From: Fidelibacterota bacterium
GTDB taxonomy: Bacteria > Fidelibacterota > Marinisomatia > Marinisomatales > UBA1611
Assembly (NCBI GenBank): GCA_015658495.1
Contig: DQOT01000071.1
Location: 1-7,746, forward strand
Length of the DNA stretch: 7,746 bases
Direction: 5' to 3'
Made by a program: the position numbers and the translations under genes. Every line of letters begins with the position of its first letter. The stretch's first letter is position 1. Of the stretch, positions 1 through 5,961 are shown in pieces. Below the pieces are notes generated by a model. The model was given only the letters and a program-made list of their open reading frames with translations, searched no databases and was not told where the DNA came from.

Positions 1-1
1 C

Positions 2-991
2 GGTTTTGGGATCGTTGTCATGTACATTTTTTCCGGTGGATTTCTTGCGGTGGCGTGGTCAGATTTTTTCCAGGGCTCGCTCATGTTTGTTGGGCTTCTC
101 CTTCTACCCGTTGTTGCTTATTTCAGTCTCTCCGGAGATGCATCCATCATAGAAGGATTGCGTAATATTGATCCCGCATTACTCAATATTTGGGGCTCCG
201 GTGGATTAACTCTCATGAATTTTGTAGCCGTGTTGGGGCTCTTATCAATTGGGATCGGTTTCATGGGCTCGCCCCAGGTGTATGTTCGTTTCATTGCAAT
301 CAAAAATGAAGCAGAAATTGAGAAAGGGAAATGGGTCGCTTTGTTTTATACATTGCTCACCGATTCGGCTGCGGTGATGATCGGAATCCTGGGGCGATAT
401 ATGCTCACCCAAGCAGGCGATAATCCGGAAATGATTTTGGGCAATGCAGCCGAAAATGTCCTTGCTCTCGTTTTAGGACAAGTCATGCCCACCCTGATCA
501 TTGGGGTTTACATTGCAGCAGTTTTATCGGCGGTCATGTCTACGGTGGATTCACTCTTGGTTGTGGCCTCCAGCGCTGTCACCCGTGATTTTTACCAGCA
601 GATCCTCTATCCGGGTGTGGATGAAAAATGGCTTATGGGTTTTTCAAAAAAGGTAACATTGACCTTGGCCATTTTAGCCCTGGGTGTTGCATTGGCAGTA
701 TCTGTTTTATCACCAACCCGGACTGTATTCTGGTTTGTGATCTTTGGTTGGTCCGGGATCGCCGCCACATTTTGTCCCGTAATTATTTTGTCTATCTTTT
801 GGAAAGGCTTTACAGAAAAAGGTGCCATTGCTTCTATGGTTACAGGATTCTTGTGTATCCCATTTTTCAAATTTGTGGTGCCCAATTTTTCAGCCATTGG
901 ACCCTATATCAATAAACTGGATGTGATGCTGCCCTCGGTTTTACTCGCTATGTTGTCGGGATGGGCTGTGAGTACTTTTTATAAAGATTAG
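2..991 (+). CDS. Sodium:solute symporter (SSS family), C-terminal part, 5' truncated by window
   Basis: This is an inner-membrane Na+-coupled symporter of the SSS family (PutP/PanF-like). The reading frame is open from base 2, so the gene begins outside the window; the ATG at 20 is internal. The 329 residues seen would fit a family protein of about 500, so roughly 170 N-terminal residues are missing. About nine hydrophobic segments are visible. Family signatures are GGFLAVAWSDFFQG near the left edge, GSPQVYVRFIAIKNEAEIEKG (about 270-330), and PTLIIGVYIAAVLSAVMSTVDS, whose Ser/Thr-rich MSTVDS (536-553) corresponds to the sodium-site helix of SSS transporters. The TAG stop overlaps the stop of the convergent aldo/keto reductase gene. 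The substrate cannot be read from the fragment. Proline, pantothenate, a sugar or another amino acid are all possible, and a link to 5-oxoproline use next door is only a guess. Confidence 0.92.
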   Translation, partial: GFGIVVMYIFSGGFLAVAWSDFFQGSLMFVGLLLLPVVAYFSLSGDASIIEGLRNIDPALLNIWGSGGLTLMNFVAVLGLLSIGIGFMGSPQVYVRFIAIKNEAEIEKGKWVALFYTLLTDSAAVMIGILGRYMLTQAGDNPEMILGNAAENVLALVLGQVMPTLIIGVYIAAVLSAVMSTVDSLLVVASSAVTRDFYQQILYPGVDEKWLMGFSKKVTLTLAILALGVALAVSVLSPTRTVFWFVIFGWSGIAATFCPVIILSIFWKGFTEKGAIASMVTGFLCIPFFKFVVPNFSAIGPYINKLDVMLPSVLLAMLSGWAVSTFYKD

Positions 992-1953
992 CCCTTTTTA
1001 TATAATTCCTTTACCCATTCAGTATCTTGATGTGATAATATTTCTCCAAGTGTAGCTGCGGCTTCAACCTGGGCTACATTACGCTGACCCAAAAGGGCAC
1101 AACCGGTTGGCGAATCTGAAAACAGCGCATCCACAACGCCGTGCATCACTGGGTTAGGATGATCTGAAAACTGGTTTTCCAATAAGGCTTTATTATCCTG
1201 CATTTTTTGGATCACGGACGTATCTCTAAATGCTTTTTCACCACTTCGGAAATCCCCATCTTCAAATTGTGCCGGTACAGTGTATTTCCCTGTGAGTAAT
1301 CCATGTTTAATGGGTGAGAAAAAACAGATACCTAAATTATGGTCATCCACATATTTTTTTAATCCACTGGATTCGTAAGTGTCATTCATCACATTTCTTA
1401 GGGGCTGCACCACATCAGGATCGCATCGTTCTATAAATTGCATAATCTTTTCAGATGACCAATCTGACAGACCGATAAATTGTGTTTTTCCTTCTTCTTT
1501 AAATTTTCGAATTACTTCAATCGCTTCATCAAAATATTCATCATTTTCCCCAAAATTGCAGTGGTGGAGATACATGAGATCTACGCAATCTGTTTTCAGA
1601 TTTTTTAAGGAACGCTCCATGTTAAGTCGCATAGTGCCAACATCGTACCAGTGCTTTTTATTGCCCTGATCCCAGCCCACTTTTGTAGCAATAAAAACAT
1701 CATTGCGAGGTATAGTTTCCCACATGTCACCTATTACAGACTCCGAGCGCCCGTTTCCGTACACATCGGCGGTATCCCAGTGATTAATTCCCAATTCCCA
1801 GGTACGTATCAGGGCCGCTTTAGAATCATCATCCGTTTGTCCGCCCCAGCCCACAGGAATTTTTCCACTTTTATTGGCACCGCCATAGGACCATGTTCCT
1901 AAGCTAATAGCAGACACATCAACTCCGGTTCGGCCTAAAATTATTTTTCTCAA
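988..1953 (-). CDS. Aldo/keto reductase, last gene of the pxpBCA operon
   Basis: This is an NAD(P)H-dependent oxidoreductase of the aldo/keto reductase superfamily: 321 residues, soluble TIM barrel, probably cytoplasmic. The N-terminus has the usual LGRTGVDVSAISLGTWSYGG. The catalytic tetrad is present as D60 and Y65 (in HWDTADVYGNGRSE), K91 (ATKVGW) and H130 (DLMYLHH). The C-terminus carries the cofactor-binding stretch LLGQRNVAQVEAA. The start codon is TTG at 1953-1951. It is supported by AAGGAG six bases upstream, by an in-frame stop just before it, and by the family N-terminus beginning there. The gene lies 3 nt after the pxpA stop, and the SD overlaps that stop, so translation is probably coupled to pxpA. 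Its 3' end overlaps the symporter stop by 4 nt. The substrate is unknown; by position it may reduce an aldehyde or ketone linked to 5-oxoproline or glutamate metabolism, but this is inference. Confidence 0.94.
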   Translation of the reverse strand: MRKIILGRTGVDVSAISLGTWSYGGANKSGKIPVGWGGQTDDDSKAALIRTWELGINHWDTADVYGNGRSESVIGDMWETIPRNDVFIATKVGWDQGNKKHWYDVGTMRLNMERSLKNLKTDCVDLMYLHHCNFGENDEYFDEAIEVIRKFKEEGKTQFIGLSDWSSEKIMQFIERCDPDVVQPLRNVMNDTYESSGLKKYVDDHNLGICFFSPIKHGLLTGKYTVPAQFEDGDFRSGEKAFRDTSVIQKMQDNKALLENQFSDHPNPVMHGVVDALFSDSPTGCALLGQRNVAQVEAAATLGEILSHQDTEWVKELYKKG

Positions 1954-1956
1954 AGG

Positions 1957-2685
1957 TTACTCCTTATTCATCCTTTTATTGACTTTTATTGCAATCTCCA
2001 ATGCATTGGGTGTATCGCTGTGAACACAAATAGTTTGAGCATTTATGTTGATCTCAGTACCATCAAATGAAATCACCCTACCTTCGTCTGTTATCATTTG
2101 GGCCTGTAGGGCCGCCTTTTCAGGATTGGTAATCAGAGCAAGATCCAACTGTCTGTTGCGCAAGCTGCCGTCTGATTCATAGGTCCTGTCTGCAAATGCT
2201 TCCCCCATGACCTGAAGTCCCATTTCCTGCCACACGTGGAGCATAACAGATCCAGCCAATCCAATCATGACCAAGTTGGGATTGAATTTTAGGACGGCTT
2301 CACCGATCGATCTAGAAATTGCCCTGTCTTTTGCGGCCTGATTATACAAAGCACCATGAGGCTTTACATGGGATAATTCTCCGTTTTCTGCAGAAACTAT
2401 TTCACCTAAGCGCCGGATCTGCTCCAATGTGGTTTTCGTCAATTCCCCGGGATCCATATTCATCACCTCTCGCCCTAAATTATCTGGATCCGGATATCCG
2501 GGATGGGCGCCAATTCTTACATTTTTCATTTTAGCTAATTTGGAGAGTTCAGTCATCATTATAGTATTTCCTGCGTGTCCACCACAGGCAAGATTGATGG
2601 ATGTAACATGATCAATCAGCCGATGATACGTCCTATCTTCAAATAAATGGGTCAATTCCCCCATGTCACTGTTAATATCAATCAT
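1957..2685 (-). CDS. pxpA: 5-oxoprolinase subunit A (LamB/YcsF family)
   Basis: PxpA is one of the three subunits of the bacterial ATP-dependent 5-oxoprolinase, which converts 5-oxo-L-proline, ATP and water to L-glutamate, ADP and phosphate in the cytoplasm. The 242 residues match the family length of about 245-255. LamB/YcsF hallmarks run in order: DINSDMGE (residues 3-10), NLACGGHAG (31-39), RIGAHPGYPD (57-66), HVKPHGALYN (106-115), GEAFADRTY (161-169) with DGSLRNR, and CVHSDTPNA (220-228). The conserved Asp and His residues in these blocks are intact, so the subunit looks functional. The start is the ATG at 2685-2683, directly ahead of the family N-terminus; only a weak GAG lies upstream. 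The gene follows pxpC after 51 nt and precedes the reductase by 3 nt. The order B-C-A is the same as ybgJ-ybgK-ybgL in Escherichia coli. Confidence 0.95.
   Translation of the reverse strand: MIDINSDMGELTHLFEDRTYHRLIDHVTSINLACGGHAGNTIMMTELSKLAKMKNVRIGAHPGYPDPDNLGREVMNMDPGELTKTTLEQIRRLGEIVSAENGELSHVKPHGALYNQAAKDRAISRSIGEAVLKFNPNLVMIGLAGSVMLHVWQEMGLQVMGEAFADRTYESDGSLRNRQLDLALITNPEKAALQAQMITDEGRVISFDGTEININAQTICVHSDTPNALEIAIKVNKRMNKE
1960..1965 (-). promoter_or_regulatory. Shine-Dalgarno site that fixes the TTG start of the aldo/keto reductase
   Basis: Read on the minus strand, AAGGAG is followed by six bases (TAACCT) and then TTG. The TAA inside that spacer is the stop codon of pxpA. The strong SD makes up for the weak TTG start and places ribosome reloading exactly at the end of pxpA. 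Confidence 0.85.
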
Positions 2686-2736
2686 GCGCTTTTGCTCAAA
2701 AAGAAAAAAGGTAATTTAAAAATAGTTGTGCCCATT

Positions 2737-3669
2737 TTACCTGTAATGCACTTTCAGGGATCGTATATAATTTTCCTGTTCCAGGCGTGCTTTTTCTGCT
2801 TCAGGAAACTCTACCAACTGAAATTGAAACTGATCTCTAGGTTTCAATTGTCCCACTTTGTAAAGGTCGGCACTGATCACATTAGCAAGTTTAGGGTATC
2901 CACCAGTGGTTTGGTGTTCCACAAAAGATAAAATGGGCTGGCCGTTCCCGGGAATTTGGATGGCGCCAAGGGGCATGCCCTCGGTGATAATTTCATTGCC
3001 TTTGGAAGAAAGAATAGATTGCCCGCTGAGTCTTAATCCCATGCGATTGGATAAGGTGGAAACCTGATATTCCTTTTCAAAAAACAACTTCCTGTTTTGG
3101 TTGTCAAACCAATCCCACTGTAAACCTTTTGTCGCCCGGATTGTTGTGGTGTCTGTGGAAGGAAAATTTTCCATATTTTTAATCGGTTGTATCATATTGT
3201 CCAGGTTACCAAATGCAATCCGGCCCCCTTTCTTTAATATGCTTCCATTTAGTCCACCTATCCCAGAGGTTAAATGTGTTGACGCGCTATTGATTATTTT
3301 TTTAACCTGCAATCCACCACGAACACAAAGATAACACCGGGCACCGTTCAGGGTCGGTCCAATAGTCAGGACTTGTCCTGCCAGTATATAGGTTCCTGAC
3401 CAGAATGGAAATGGTTTTTCATCCAAATCGATTTTGAATTTGCTGCCGGCTAATGCTATAAATGCATCTGAATGAAACAGGATTGTATCGCCTGTTAAGG
3501 TCATCTCAATTGCGGTCGTGTTTTCAGGATTCCCCACCATTAGATTTCCGATCCGCATAGACAAAGAGTCTGCAGCGCCGGAGGCGGAGATGCCCAAGTG
3601 TGCAGCGCCGAATCTGCCAAGATCTTGAACGGTGGTCTGTAATCCTGCTCTTAATATTTCAAGTGACAT
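2737..3669 (-). CDS. pxpC: 5-oxoprolinase subunit C (biotin-dependent carboxyltransferase-like, KipA/YbgK family)
   Basis: PxpC is homologous to the C-terminal half of the carboxyltransferase-like unit of urea amidolyase and to Bacillus KipA. With PxpB it forms the part of 5-oxoprolinase thought to bind and activate 5-oxoproline. The 310 residues are normal for the family. Visible blocks are LQTTVQDLGRFGAAHLGI followed by SGAAD (residues 10-34), GARCYLCVRGGL (109-120), SASTHLTSGIGGLNG (128-142), SNRMGLRLSG (207-216), EGMPLGAIQIPGNGQPI (230-246) and QTTGGYPKLANVISADLY (253-270). One small oddity is LKPRD near residue 276, where most relatives have a glycine in place of this Arg. The ATG at 3669-3667 lies inside the end of pxpB (11 nt overlap). 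No strong SD is visible there, so translational coupling to pxpB is likely. Confidence 0.94.
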   Translation of the reverse strand: MSLEILRAGLQTTVQDLGRFGAAHLGISASGAADSLSMRIGNLMVGNPENTTAIEMTLTGDTILFHSDAFIALAGSKFKIDLDEKPFPFWSGTYILAGQVLTIGPTLNGARCYLCVRGGLQVKKIINSASTHLTSGIGGLNGSILKKGGRIAFGNLDNMIQPIKNMENFPSTDTTTIRATKGLQWDWFDNQNRKLFFEKEYQVSTLSNRMGLRLSGQSILSSKGNEIITEGMPLGAIQIPGNGQPILSFVEHQTTGGYPKLANVISADLYKVGQLKPRDQFQFQLVEFPEAEKARLEQENYIRSLKVHYR

Positions 3670-4354
3670 TTTCTTTTAGCTGGTCAAATTCTTCTTTGGT
3701 TACAGAAATAAACTTGATGCTATCGCCCATGCGTACCCGCAGATCAGTTGGGTGAGGCCAGTCAAATATTTTAATGGGTGTTTGCCCGATCAAATTCCAC
3801 CCGCCAGGTGAAGAAAGGGGATATATTCCTGTTTGTTCTACAGCAATTCCTACTGCGCCGGCTGGAACCTGCTTCCGTGGTTTGGTTAAACGCGGTGTAC
3901 TCAGTGATGGATCCATACCGCCGATATAAGGGAATCCAGGCGAAAATCCTGTAAAATAAACTAAGTAGGATCCACCCTGATGACGTTTGATTATTTCTAC
4001 TGGGTCCAGACCTGTATGTTGACTCACGCGATCCATATCTTCACCAAATTCACCCCCGTACAACACCGGGATTTTTACCTGCCGAGCCTCAGGGATTCTC
4101 ATTTGCGTAGATGCTTTCCAGGATTTTTTTATCAGAGTAAGTGTTTTATGTAATCCAGCATTCTGCTCAAGGGTAAAGAGAATGGATGCATACGCCGGAT
4201 GAATATTGATCACACCCTTTATCGGCATTTTTAATATAAAATGATAAAAGGTAAAAACTTGCTGATGAACCTCATTTGAAATTTCTTCACCAAATTTTAC
4301 AAGAACCGATTGATCAGATGCTGGAACGAACTGGGGCGTGTGATTCAGGGCCAT
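3659..4354 (-). CDS. pxpB: 5-oxoprolinase subunit B (KipI/YbgJ, allophanate hydrolase subunit 1-like)
   Basis: PxpB is the partner of PxpC in 5-oxoprolinase and a homologue of Bacillus KipI. Using the ATG at 4354-4352 it has 231 residues, normal for the family. An N-terminal alpha/beta part (VPASDQSVLVKFGEEIS, residues 10-26; NIHPAYASILF, 50-60) leads to the C-terminal cyclophilin-like domain with its hallmarks: YFTGFSPGFPYIGGMDP (133-149), RLTKPRKQVPAGAVGIA (155-171) and YPLSSPGGWNLIGQTP (178-193). The frame is open further upstream to a TTG at 4423, which would add 23 residues. I prefer the internal ATG because the family N-terminus fits it and the extension would cross the start of the divergent gene. 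It is the first gene of the operon. No SD is seen ahead of the ATG, and the promoter must lie in or near the short divergent gap. Confidence 0.94.
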   Translation of the reverse strand: MALNHTPQFVPASDQSVLVKFGEEISNEVHQQVFTFYHFILKMPIKGVINIHPAYASILFTLEQNAGLHKTLTLIKKSWKASTQMRIPEARQVKIPVLYGGEFGEDMDRVSQHTGLDPVEIIKRHQGGSYLVYFTGFSPGFPYIGGMDPSLSTPRLTKPRKQVPAGAVGIAVEQTGIYPLSSPGGWNLIGQTPIKIFDWPHPTDLRVRMGDSIKFISVTKEEFDQLKENVT

Positions 4355-4411
4355 TTTTAGTTTAGAATGAATCTGAAAGTTAAGGCAAAGATGGTAAACT
4401 TTGTGCCCCTT
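4355..4411. promoter_or_regulatory. Divergent gap between pxpB and the Smr-like gene
   Basis: These 57 bases separate the chosen starts of two divergent genes, so they or the adjacent gene ends should hold promoters for both. The best minus-strand match is TTGCCT (4388-4383), 16 bp, then TCTAAA (4366-4361), which would start RNA at about the pxpB ATG. On the plus strand, TGGTAAACT (4392-4400) resembles an extended -10 but has no good -35. Both are weak. The assignment rests on gene layout more than on motifs. Confidence 0.35.
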
Positions 4412-4747
4412 ATGAGTAATCAAAAATTAAAGATCATCGATATTGGCCATTCGAATAATAGCATGGAGAAGGCCCTATCCCTGTTGGAAACCACTGTAAG
4501 CCAATCTTCTTTTGAAGGCAGAATTCGAGCGATAAAAATCATCACGGGTCATGGTTCCGGTAAGTTACGAGATGCGGTTCGAGAATGGTGCAAAGAACAG
4601 GAAGGGCGATTCCAAGCGGTGATTCATGGTGAGGATTACACTATGTTTAACAAGGAGGCTGCGGACATGCGGACCGATTGTGATCTGCGATCAGATGTGG
4701 ATTTTGGCCGTGAGAATCGTGCGGTGACCTATATTTGGCTTTGGTAG
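4412..4747 (+). CDS. Small Smr-like domain protein
   Basis: This small soluble protein (111 residues from the ATG at 4412) resembles the Smr domain found at the end of MutS2 and as stand-alone nucleases or nucleic-acid-binding proteins. The strongest block is IKIITGHGSGKLRDAVREWC (residues 41-60), matching the Smr TGxGxxxLR loop and helix. The usual DLHG near the start appears as IDIGHS (9-14), and the end reads GRENRAVTYIWLW (99-111) where family members have GGxGxTxVxL. The stretch between is longer and more acidic than usual. The active-site motif is therefore altered, and nuclease activity is uncertain. Start choice is open: ATGs at 4367 and 4391 are in frame, and the one at 4391 has AAGG five bases ahead, but MSNQKLKIID looks like the natural N-terminus. 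Phenylalanine hydroxylase follows 49 nt later on the same strand. Confidence 0.65.
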   Translation: MSNQKLKIIDIGHSNNSMEKALSLLETTVSQSSFEGRIRAIKIITGHGSGKLRDAVREWCKEQEGRFQAVIHGEDYTMFNKEAADMRTDCDLRSDVDFGRENRAVTYIWLW

Positions 4748-4772
4748 GACGAAAAAGAAATCTCTCCTAAGT

Positions 4773-4785
4773 TCTAATAATTAGA
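4773..4785. repeat. Short perfect palindrome ahead of the phenylalanine hydroxylase gene
   Basis: TCTAAT-A-ATTAGA is a perfect 6-1-6 inverted repeat in the AT-rich gap between the Smr-like gene and phhA, ending 11 nt before the phhA ATG. It could be an operator half-site pair or part of a promoter region. It does not resemble the TyrR box. In AT-rich DNA such a palindrome can occur by chance, so a regulatory role is tentative. Confidence 0.3.
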
Positions 4786-4796
4786 TTAATTGAATT

Positions 4797-5729
4797 ATGG
4801 TCTCACAATCCACTAAATACGATCATTTATTTAAAAACGTTATCCCCAATACCATTGATGGCATCCGCATTTTCGGTAAAAATGATGATTATGTAAAGCC
4901 ACAGAACTACGATAATGTATTGAATCTGGAAAACCGCATCTGGGCGGAGCTGTTCCAAAACCTGGAATTTCTTTTAGACCAGTATGCATCACGGGAATAT
5001 TTATTGGGCATGAGAACTTTACCGATTCCCAATAATATGTTTCCGGAATTCGAAGCCATTTCTCCGCTCATTGAAAATTCCACCGGATGGACACTGGTTC
5101 CTGTGGCTGGGTTTCTTGATGAAGAGTTATTCTTTGATATCAATAAAAAACGCCAATTCCCCGTGACAGATATTATTCGCCAATCTCCGCGATTTGATGA
5201 AAAATATGCAGGTGTGGATATCCAAAATGATGAAGGCTATACACCCGAGCCGGACATTTTTCACGATATCCAAGGACACATTCCCTTTTTAATGAATAAA
5301 AAATATGCAGATTTCATGTGGGAGATTGGCGTTCTTGGGGATGAGATCATTATAGATGAACGGGGGCTCGGTCCGGATTTAATGGCTCATAATTTAAAAC
5401 GACTACAAAACTACGCCTGGTGGACATACGAATTTGGTTTGATAAGCAACACAGGTGAGTCAGACAGATTTCGTCGCGCGGCCAATGATATGGACTATGA
5501 GATCTATGGCGCCGGGATCATTTCTTCATTTGATGAAATCACCAATGTGGTCAAATGCGCTAAAGGAGAATCTGAAAGATCCAGGTTCCTGCCTTATAAT
5601 ATGGAAGAGATGGTCATGACCTGTTTTGATTACAGCAACATCCAGGATCGGTATTATGTGATTGAATCCATGGACAGCTTGTATGATTCTTTCCGGAACA
5701 ATCAGGAATTGTTTTGGTTCGAGGGATAG
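4797..5729 (+). CDS. phhA: Phenylalanine 4-monooxygenase (aromatic amino acid hydroxylase)
   Basis: This enzyme hydroxylates L-phenylalanine to L-tyrosine using O2 and a tetrahydropterin, with non-heme iron, in the cytoplasm. The 310 residues form one catalytic domain as in bacterial PhhA, without the ACT regulatory domain of animal enzymes. The iron ligands are visible: H156 and H161 in YTPEPDIFHDIQGH (148-161) and E212 in YAWWTYEFGLI (206-216). Other family blocks are PEFEAISPLIENSTGWTLVP (83-102), QFPVTDIIRQ (120-129) and YGAGIISSFDEI (237-248). Q159 stands where relatives usually have a hydrophobic residue (HDIFGH or HELLGH). Tyrosine or tryptophan hydroxylase cannot be excluded, but bacterial members of this size are nearly always phenylalanine hydroxylases. 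The start is the ATG at 4797 with no SD. The pterin dehydratase PhhB, often a neighbour, is absent here. Confidence 0.94.
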   Translation: MVSQSTKYDHLFKNVIPNTIDGIRIFGKNDDYVKPQNYDNVLNLENRIWAELFQNLEFLLDQYASREYLLGMRTLPIPNNMFPEFEAISPLIENSTGWTLVPVAGFLDEELFFDINKKRQFPVTDIIRQSPRFDEKYAGVDIQNDEGYTPEPDIFHDIQGHIPFLMNKKYADFMWEIGVLGDEIIIDERGLGPDLMAHNLKRLQNYAWWTYEFGLISNTGESDRFRRAANDMDYEIYGAGIISSFDEITNVVKCAKGESERSRFLPYNMEEMVMTCFDYSNIQDRYYVIESMDSLYDSFRNNQELFWFEG

Positions 5730-5877
5730 TGAAAATCCCTGCATTCAACGGTTAATTATCGTTCTATCAACAGAATAGATTCGACTAGCCCTCAGGAGCT
5801 TTAATTCCTATTAGAGATTTTGAGAAATCACATATTTATTCTAAGATTACTTCCAATTTCAATTTTCCTATAAATTC

Positions 5878-5906
5878 TTGACACATTGCCCATTTGTCGG
5901 TAAAAT
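5878..5906 (+). promoter_or_regulatory. Strong sigma-70-type promoter
   Basis: A perfect -35 box TTGACA (5878-5883), a 17 bp spacer and a -10 box TAAAAT (5901-5906, five of six consensus bases) predict a transcript start near 5912-5914, giving a leader of about 49 nt to the ATG at 5962. The DNA just upstream (about 5825-5877) is AT-rich, as an UP element would be. This is the clearest promoter in the window and marks the envelope genes as a separate transcription unit from phhA. No convincing terminator hairpin was found between 5730 and 5877. Confidence 0.75.
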
Positions 5907-5950
5907 CTTTTAGCTTTAGCGCATTTTGATGCTACAAGTGTTCATAATCC

Positions 5951-5955
5951 GAGGT
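5951..5955 (+). promoter_or_regulatory. Shine-Dalgarno site that fixes the start of the secreted protein
   Basis: GAGGT lies six bases before the ATG at 5962. It decides between this ATG and in-frame starts at 5926 (TTG) and 5929 (ATG), which have no SD and would put extra residues ahead of the signal peptide. Confidence 0.75.
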
Positions 5956-5961
5956 AAAAAC

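Noticed and set aside
975..1004. Repeated CTTTTTATA around the convergent stops as a bidirectional terminator
   Set aside because: The copies are direct, not inverted, so they cannot form a hairpin.
1379..1902. Plus-strand open frames of 83-96 codons inside the aldo/keto reductase gene
   Set aside because: They overlap a gene with a complete catalytic tetrad on the other strand and show no recognisable protein features; they are shadows.
4361..4388. Minus-strand promoter TTGCCT / TCTAAA for pxpB
   Set aside because: Both boxes match only four of six consensus bases and the spacer is 16 bp; RNA would start at the ATG itself. Kept only as a remark.
4652..4669. AAGGAGG followed by an ATG inside the Smr-like gene, as an internal start
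   Set aside because: It is in frame and simply encodes KEAADM; the remaining 26 residues would not make a sensible protein.
5763..5779. Hairpin TCTAT / ATAGA with a 7 nt loop after phhA, as a terminator
   Set aside because: Only five AT-rich pairs and no T-run follows; too weak to terminate transcription.
5793..5814. Possible stem AGGA / TCCT downstream of phhA
   Set aside because: Four pairs with unpaired bases around them and no T-tract; likely chance.
5917..5934. TAGC / GCTA hairpin in the leader of the envelope gene as a riboswitch or regulatory RNA
   Set aside because: Only four pairs plus one wobble; the leader is about 49 nt, too short for a known riboswitch.
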